Below are positions 59,268-64,000 of a stretch of 64,000 bases of DNA, piece after piece (position 1 is the first letter of the stretch; every line of letters starts with the position of its first letter). Location: positions 1,571,446-1,635,445 of the forward strand of contig NW_022985549.1 in assembly GCF_010093815.1 (NCBI RefSeq), read 5' to 3'. Source of the stretch: Pseudovirgaria hyperparasitica. Lineage: Eukaryota > Ascomycota > Dothideomycetes > Acrospermales > Acrospermaceae. Under the pieces are notes generated by a model, which was not told the DNA's origin, ran no database searches, and worked only from the letters and a program-made list of their open reading frames with translations. Position numbers and translations under genes: made by a program.

Positions 59268-60143
59268 ATGGCGCGCTCTCTTTTCACGAGGAAAAAGGAC
59301 CTTATATATTTGATCTTCTTCTTTTCACATATTCCCATTGTGTTCCGTAAGTACCAGTACATTCCATGGCACACATCCTGAGGTCTCTTATATACAAATG
59401 TTGACCGACCCAACAATGCTGTTGATTGTGAATGTACTATACTGGAAAAAGCCCCGAGTTGACCATTTCTGCAGTGTTCGACTTGACGCCATTGTATCCC
59501 GACTACTTCAAGCCAACATGGATGAAAGATCTGATGACATGGTACATCGCGACGTATAAGGATCAAAACTTCATTTCTCCACAGTACGGGCAACACTCTT
59601 TCCCAATGCGGCTTTGCTAACTTATGACGTGCGTAAGACCTTGGTTCACTGCATGCCGTTGGATGGAGCTCTTCTACCACGCACCGCTTAGTCTGTGGGC
59701 AGTGCGGGCGATCTGGAGAGGTATGTCGAATCCCTCATCTCTTCTAGCCAGAATCTGTTATTGGAGCATGTGCGAGCGATGTGGAAGACGCCGTCAATCA
59801 ATCAAGCTTACCGCAATGTATGCCACGGCCTGATAACAATACGCAGACAACCCCAACCTTCCCATTCACCTTCTTGTCTTCGCAGTGCAAACCGCTGTCA
59901 CGACTTTCATCTGCATCGTCGATTTCGTCAGCTGGGATGTGATCACGACGGATGAGAAGGTGCAGATTGGCACGCTCTATGGACCGTATTTGCTGCTTGG
60001 TACGTTCTATGGCGTGTTCCGTAATGTGTAGGTGATTACTGACGTGGCGTATAGCGGTGCTCATGGGACTAGATATGCTGGGCAGGCTGAAGAAGACGAC
60101 GGGTGCATTAATGGGGAAGAGCAGGGCGCTCAAGAACAGATGA
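59268..60143 (+). CDS. TMEM97/sigma-2-receptor-like EXPERA membrane protein
   Basis: Five exons: 59268-59346, 59475-59583, 59638-59720, 59847-59999, 60055-60143; 170 aa. EXPERA proteins (emopamil-binding sterol isomerases, TM6SF2, TMEM97) are four-helix ER proteins. The order of segments fits the TMEM97 branch: helix 1 KKDLIYLIFFFSHIPIVFLF, the loop DLTPLYPDYFKPTWMKDLMT with WYIATYKDQNF, helix 2 CRWMELFYHAPLSLWAVRAI, helix 3 LPIHLLVFAVQTAVTTFICI, then GTLYGPYLLLAVLMGLDMLG. The Lys-rich end (LKKTTGALMGKSRALKNR) resembles an ER-retention-type tail. Human TMEM97 binds sterols and helps NPC1 and LDL-receptor function; a sterol-linked role is assumed for fungi. Introns of 126-128 nt are longer than usual here, but all junctions keep phase. 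Confidence 0.85.
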
Positions 60144-60210
60144 GCGAGAGTGACGCTAGAGTATCAGGATCGCGTCCAGCATGCGCGTGTAGGACGAGGA
60201 GAAGCATTTG

Positions 60211-61430
60211 CAGATAAACAAAGTGAAACATCACTTTGACGCCCAACCCCTAAGCGTCCCTACGTCATAGCAGCCAATAACCAATGATAGCAGCATAGCT
60301 ACCTAAACAGGCAATCCAATGACCACCATCGTGGAAGTTCGTGGTCAAAAGTGATGCTCTTGGCTGGACCCTGGCTCAGGACCTGTTTCTAACAGACAAA
60401 TCTGAAACACGCCCTATGATATACGTCATAACAGCCGATAGCCAATAACAGCCACCTCTCATGGCGTACACACTGAAATAGGCAGTCTATAGTGTATTAT
60501 CGTGGAAGTTCGTGGTCAAAAGTGATGGTCTTGGCTGGACCCTGTATACTAATAAATAAACCTGAAACACAGCCTACCCCGTGTCATACGTCATAGTATC
60601 CGATAACCAATAATAGTAATCTCTCTGAGCATAGCCATCGAAATAGGCAATCCTTTAAGACATTATCGTGGAAGTTCGTGGCCAAACTTGATGGTCTTGG
60701 CTGGACCCTGGCTTAAGCCTATTCTGGCCGATAGTGGGTCTAGAAAAGTGAATAGGCTGATAAACAAACATTTGAACAAAGATAACACGCGACGGCGTGT
60801 GTCATAGTGGCCTATAGCTAATAATAGCATCTCCTTGGCCTAGGGCTGACCAAACAGGTAATAATACGACATCATCGTTGAAGTTCGTGGCCAAACTAGA
60901 TGCTCTTGGCTGGACCCTGAAGTAAGACCTGACCTTTTCAAAGTATAGAAGCAGGAGAAGTGAACAGCCGCTAGACAGAGTTAGAAGCGAATAGAGGGCC
61001 TAGGCCTTGGTGAAAGAGGTAATAAACTGTATGGTCATGGTCGTGGAAGTTCGTGGTCAAACTTGATGCTCTTGGCTGGACCCTGAAGTCGAATACAACG
61101 ATCTGAAACATAGGAGTTGAGGAACTGAAACGCCACTAGGAGCGGTATCAGAGCGAATAGAAGGCCAGGCCCTGGTGAAAGAGGCAATAGAGTGTATAGT
61201 CGTGGAAGTTCGTGGTCAAATTTGATGGTCTTGGCTGGACCCTGATGATTCTGAAACAGGAGACCAAACGCCGCTAGAATGGGTTAGAGCGAATGGAAGG
61301 CCCGGGATAGCTGGACGCTGGCGAAAGAGGTAATAGAGTGTATAGTCGTGGAAGTTCGTGGTCAAACTTGATGGTCTTGGCTGGACCCTGGATACTGTAA
61401 GGCCTGCTGGGAGCTGTTCAAGGAGAAGTC
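60211..61430 (+). repeat. Seven-copy array of a conserved 45-nt core with diverged spacers
   Basis: Seven direct copies of a 45-nt core: 60329-60373, 60500-60544, 60666-60710, 60875-60919, 61041-61085, 61200-61244, 61346-61390. The core reads TCGTGGAAGTTCGTGG, then TCAAACTTGATGGTC, then TTGGCTGGACCCTG. All copies are exactly 45 nt with no indel; only positions 5, 17, 22-24 and 29 vary. Starts are 171, 166, 209, 166, 159 and 146 nt apart. The spacers fall in two groups: copies 1-4 (with TACGTCATA and CCAATAA, the fourth decayed) and 5-7 (with GCGAATAGAAGGCC and AAAGAGGTAATAGAGTGTAT). Many units are separated by CTGAAAC. Unit lengths are not multiples of three and no frame is shared, so it does not code. 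The array lies between the 3' ends of two convergent genes. Confidence 0.93.
60261..60611 (+). promoter_or_regulatory. CRE-like plus CCAAT motif pairs in array units 1-3
   Basis: TACGTCATA occurs at 60261-60269, 60422-60430 and 60587-60595. CCAAT follows 11-13 bases after it in each unit (60273 and 60281 in the first, 60442 and 60607 in the others). These are the half-site of ATF/CREB-type factors and the HAP/CBC box. Their repeated spacing ahead of the conserved core looks promoter-like; function is inferred. Confidence 0.4.
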
Positions 61431-61583
61431 AGTGGAGACAGTGAGAGATGATGCTTGAGTGAACGCTGAGCGTTACTTGAATTCACACACACACACAAGG
61501 TTTGTGTTCGCATCCGCAACGCAAAGCAGTCAGACGTCTCATGATTCTTTCCTCTCCTCTACATGCTGGATGGAGGACTATGA

Positions 61584-62958
61584 CTATGCAAAGTAGCCGT
61601 CAATGCTTCTCCGAAACACCCCGTTCTGTAATCTCCTTCCTATCAGAACGAGCTTGCCTTCACTGCCGCGTGTCTGGTCCGAGTTTCCAGGACTATCCTT
61701 CTCGTCTAGGATATCAAATACTTCACGCACTCCCTGTATCAGCTTCACTCCGCCGCCTTTGACCAATATCCTTCCCTTCAGCCTATGGATTTCGAAGGAA
61801 GCCTCCTGCTGTCCCTCTCCAGGGAGTATATTCTCCCACAGTGTACTCCGTAGCCACGCGTCCAGCTTTTCCAGCCCATTCTCATCAAGCTCAGGCACAC
61901 CCAACGTGACCGTAGAGATCGCGGGATCGAGATGGGAGTGGCCCTTTGATGCAAAGTCTAGCTCTGCGGTAGTTATCGAGTCGTACGCATGCAAGTCTAA
62001 TAGCACTCCTTCTAGCTGTGGTACCTTCGAATGACTTGTGATGTGGACTCGTGCAAGCCCATTCACTGCCTTGATCCGCCCTAGCACATTCTCCAGTTCC
62101 TCATCTGTGACTAAATCGCTTTTATTCAAGACGATGACGTCCGCGTGGCTCAACTGTAGATGTGCTGTTGTAAGCTCCGGGCCATTGTGATCGTGGTCCT
62201 GAGCATCTGGCCTGGTTTCTGGTGATGGTTCGTCGAGAGACTTGAGTACATTCTTGGCGTCGACAAGTGTGACAATGCCGTCGAGGTAGATGGTGCTGCC
62301 TAGACCTTCGTCGACCCAGAATAGGGGTGCGATGTTGCCTGGGTCTGCAAGGCCGGTCGTTTCGAGGAGGATGTAGTCGAAGGCGCCTTGGCGTTCCATG
62401 AGTGATTCTATGGCTGCCACACCGGAGTCTCTGGATGGTGTAAGTACTCGAACGAGGAGTATAGAGGATGATATACTTGACAGAGCAGCATATGCAGCCA
62501 TTCGCAAGTTCGAGCCATTCCTCGACTTCCTGGCCATCTTTGTTGACAGTAAGGGACTTTTCAATGTCCGTCGCTAAGGTATATCAGTGTGAAGATACTT
62601 ATATTAGAGCTAAAGCAGCTCACAATCGCCAAACTCTATGATATATCAGTATACATATGGTTGACAGTGCCGTTGTGTCTACATGCCGTTCAGGATGACG
62701 GCTACCCTTTTGCCGTGTTTTTCATTGAGGATATAGTTAAGCAGAGTGGTTTTGCCTGCTCCGAGATATCCTTATGATGTTCAGTGCCGCATCATCGCAG
62801 TTTGAGAGGTGTAGCACACCTGTGACGATTGTTATAGGCACTTTCGTAATGCTGCTGACTTCTTCTCGCTCCTGGTCTGGTGCTCCGATTGAAGTGGTCG
62901 TCTCGTCGGTAGGTACCAACGATGGGGGTTCGTCATCTAAATCTGCGTCCATGTCCAT
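61584..62958 (-). CDS. zng1: ZNG1-type zinc metallochaperone GTPase (COG0523/CobW)
   Basis: ZNG1 proteins use GTP to hand zinc to client enzymes, notably methionine aminopeptidase 1. Five exons on the minus strand: 62820-62958, 62687-62770, 62624-62635, 62477-62573, 61584-62430; 392 aa. Walker [12 protein letters not shown] (residues ~47-57), NEFGDS, the metal-binding GCICCSVK (CxCC), [10 protein letters not shown] and NKSDLV are all present, with the CobW C-terminal domain after them. The third exon has only 12 nt and codes the middle of NEFGDS; the intron before it starts with GC instead of GT. Skipping this exon would remove the switch residues EFGD but keep the frame. Near the N-terminus, [11 protein letters not shown] resembles the CPELVPIE motif through which ZNG1 binds the aminopeptidase zinc finger. 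An Asp/His loop ([13 protein letters not shown]) in the G domain may also hold metal. Confidence 0.92.
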
Positions 62959-63290
62959 TGTATATATTCCAAAAGGCGTTGTCGACGCCCGCTATCTAGT
63001 TGCTGGCTGATGCTAGCATGCAAATGTATTGTGTAAGAGACGCGAAACCCTCTGGGATTTCAAAATAAAGCCTAACGTGTGCGACCAGAGCAATCCAGTT
63101 AATCCTGACACGATGCAGTCTAAATGTGATATTGTGTATATCTTATAAGTGTGCTCAGTGGTTCAAGTGTGTAGGGTCTGATTCTTCTTGTAGCACAACG
63201 ACAACTCGGTGGCCCAAGCGCGCTCGAGCTAGCTACCTACTACCTGCGCGTGCATGTTCGTCCCAGCTCCAAGATACACTCTACATTGAC
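62959..63290. other. Divergent promoter region between zng1 and mob3
   Basis: 332 bp between two divergent starts. No specific motif stands out. Confidence 0.5.
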
Positions 63291-64000
63291 ATGGCTGCAT
63301 CACCCGCCAGCTCGCCACGGCTACCAAGTCCGCCGCCTATCGCAGAGGATCAAATAGGTCCAACATCGCCTGGACCTGCGACGGCTTCGACTGACGACTA
63401 TGGCAAGCTTGCCGTGCCGCAAAGTGTCGACCACAGCGCTGCGAGAAGGATACGGCCTGGAACGAAAGCAAATGACATGGCAAAAGGACCACCATTGGTA
63501 CCGCTGACTGAGGTACATGCCATCTATAGCCACAGCCATCAGACCTAATGTTCTGTAGATTGACTCGCCGTTCCAATTGACCGAGCATCTCAAAGCCCTA
63601 CATTATTCCTATACCCATCCGACCGGAACCCAGAACCCTTCACCTATCGACAAGACCTCGGCGCGGAAGCTCGCTCTGGCGCCTGAAGGCGTGTCGCGAG
63701 AATTGTGGCTGTACGAGCTGTGTCGTTTCCACACGCAGAATCTCAACTCAATTGTCATCACCCTCTTCGCCGCGAAACCTCCGTGTTCATCACAGACATG
63801 TCCCGATATGCGCGCATCTGAATGGCAATATCTCTGCGCCGTACATGACCCACCGAAATCGTGCTGTGCTATAGACTACTGCTGCCACACACTCGACTGC
63901 GCAGGCAACACTCTTACCTCGCCGAAACACTTTCCCAGTAGACTGCATCTGGGTTCAGATATCGGTAACCCGGACCAGCAAATACGACAGCTGACAATCA
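63291..64000 (+). CDS. mob3: MOB3/phocein-family STRIPAK subunit (5' part, cut by window end)
   Basis: Phocein-type MOB proteins are scaffold subunits of the STRIPAK kinase-phosphatase complex, which in fungi controls hyphal fusion and sexual development. Exons 63291-63512 and 63559 to beyond the window end join as GAG|ATT. About 220 residues are visible. The first ~70 are Pro/Ser-rich (SPASSPRLPSPPPIAED). The MOB core follows: SPFQLTEHLKALHY, GVSRELWLYELCRFHTQNLN, then the zinc-binding and phocein-specific block CPDMRASEWQYLCAVHDPPK, SCCAIDYCCHTLDCAG and SPKHFPSRLHLGS. These exact blocks separate it from MOB1 and MOB2. The sequence is still open at 64000, so the C-terminal part lies outside. 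The start is the first ATG before the Pro-rich region and is less certain than the core. Confidence 0.93.

Noticed and set aside
59695-59955. Alternative frame through exons 3-4 of the TMEM97-like gene
   Set aside because: The spliced model reproduces the EXPERA/TMEM97 segments in order; the alternative frame does not.
60329-61390. C/D-box snoRNA cluster (TGATG in the core, CTGA downstream)
   Set aside because: The C-box match is partial (TGATGG/TGATGC), the distance to CTGA varies from about 25 to over 70 nt, and no closing stem was visible. Not excluded, but unsupported.
60200-61430. Idea that the array codes a repeat protein (for example SWKFVVKLDGLGWTL on plus or VQPRPSSLTTNFHD on minus)
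   Set aside because: Unit lengths are not multiples of three, stops follow in the spacers, and the variable sites do not prefer wobble positions.
60211-61430. CRISPR-like array
   Set aside because: Eukaryotic sequence, spacers are related to each other and too long, and no cas genes are near.

Overview
This is nuclear DNA of a filamentous ascomycete (Pezizomycotina; Dothideomycetes is my best guess, inferred from gene content only). The signs are many short (about 45-150 nt) GT-AG introns with CTRAY-like branch sites, a CreA carbon-catabolite repressor, a FarA/CTF1-type Zn2Cys6 regulator, a fungal three-domain peroxisomal Fox2, and a fungal rhodopsin-domain membrane protein. I rebuilt exon structures by matching splice sites and reading phase. 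All multi-exon models close in frame, but they remain predictions.

Layout. 1-5768: no gene, ending in a leader before creA with no ATG for 1,435 nt. 5769-7091: creA. 7092-17953: about 10.9 kb without an intact gene, holding simple repeats and a decayed protein-kinase-like gene (15.6-17.1 kb, minus strand). 17954-23717: a small membrane protein of unknown function, an unknown 279-aa protein, and smc2 (condensin). 24154-29121: a small cysteine-containing secreted protein, a small hypothetical protein and a Nudix hydrolase. 33421-36986: farA-like regulator in 11 exons, including an 18-nt exon. 37602-42194: RpiB-type sugar-phosphate isomerase, rhodanese/Cdc25-like protein, mitochondrial-type AcpS phosphopantetheinyl transferase, and a repeat-rich single-pass membrane protein. 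44678-52368: rhodopsin-domain protein, orc4, fox2. 55570-60143: LaeA-like methyltransferase, GDSL esterase, TMEM97/EXPERA protein. 60.2-61.4 kb: a seven-copy array of a 45-nt core. 61584-64000: ZNG1-type zinc-chaperone GTPase and the 5' part of mob3/phocein.

How the genes relate. Most are housekeeping genes without operon-like logic. One functional theme recurs: creA (carbon repression), farA (fatty-acid induction) and fox2 (peroxisomal beta-oxidation) lie in one window, and the fox2 upstream region carries two copies of the CCGAGG/CCTCGG hexamer known as the FarA/FarB target.

The two signals I find least explained are the array at 60.3-61.4 kb and the ATG-free leader of creA. In the array, 45-nt cores conserved without indels sit in diverged spacers between two convergent genes, and some units also carry CRE-like and CCAAT motifs.
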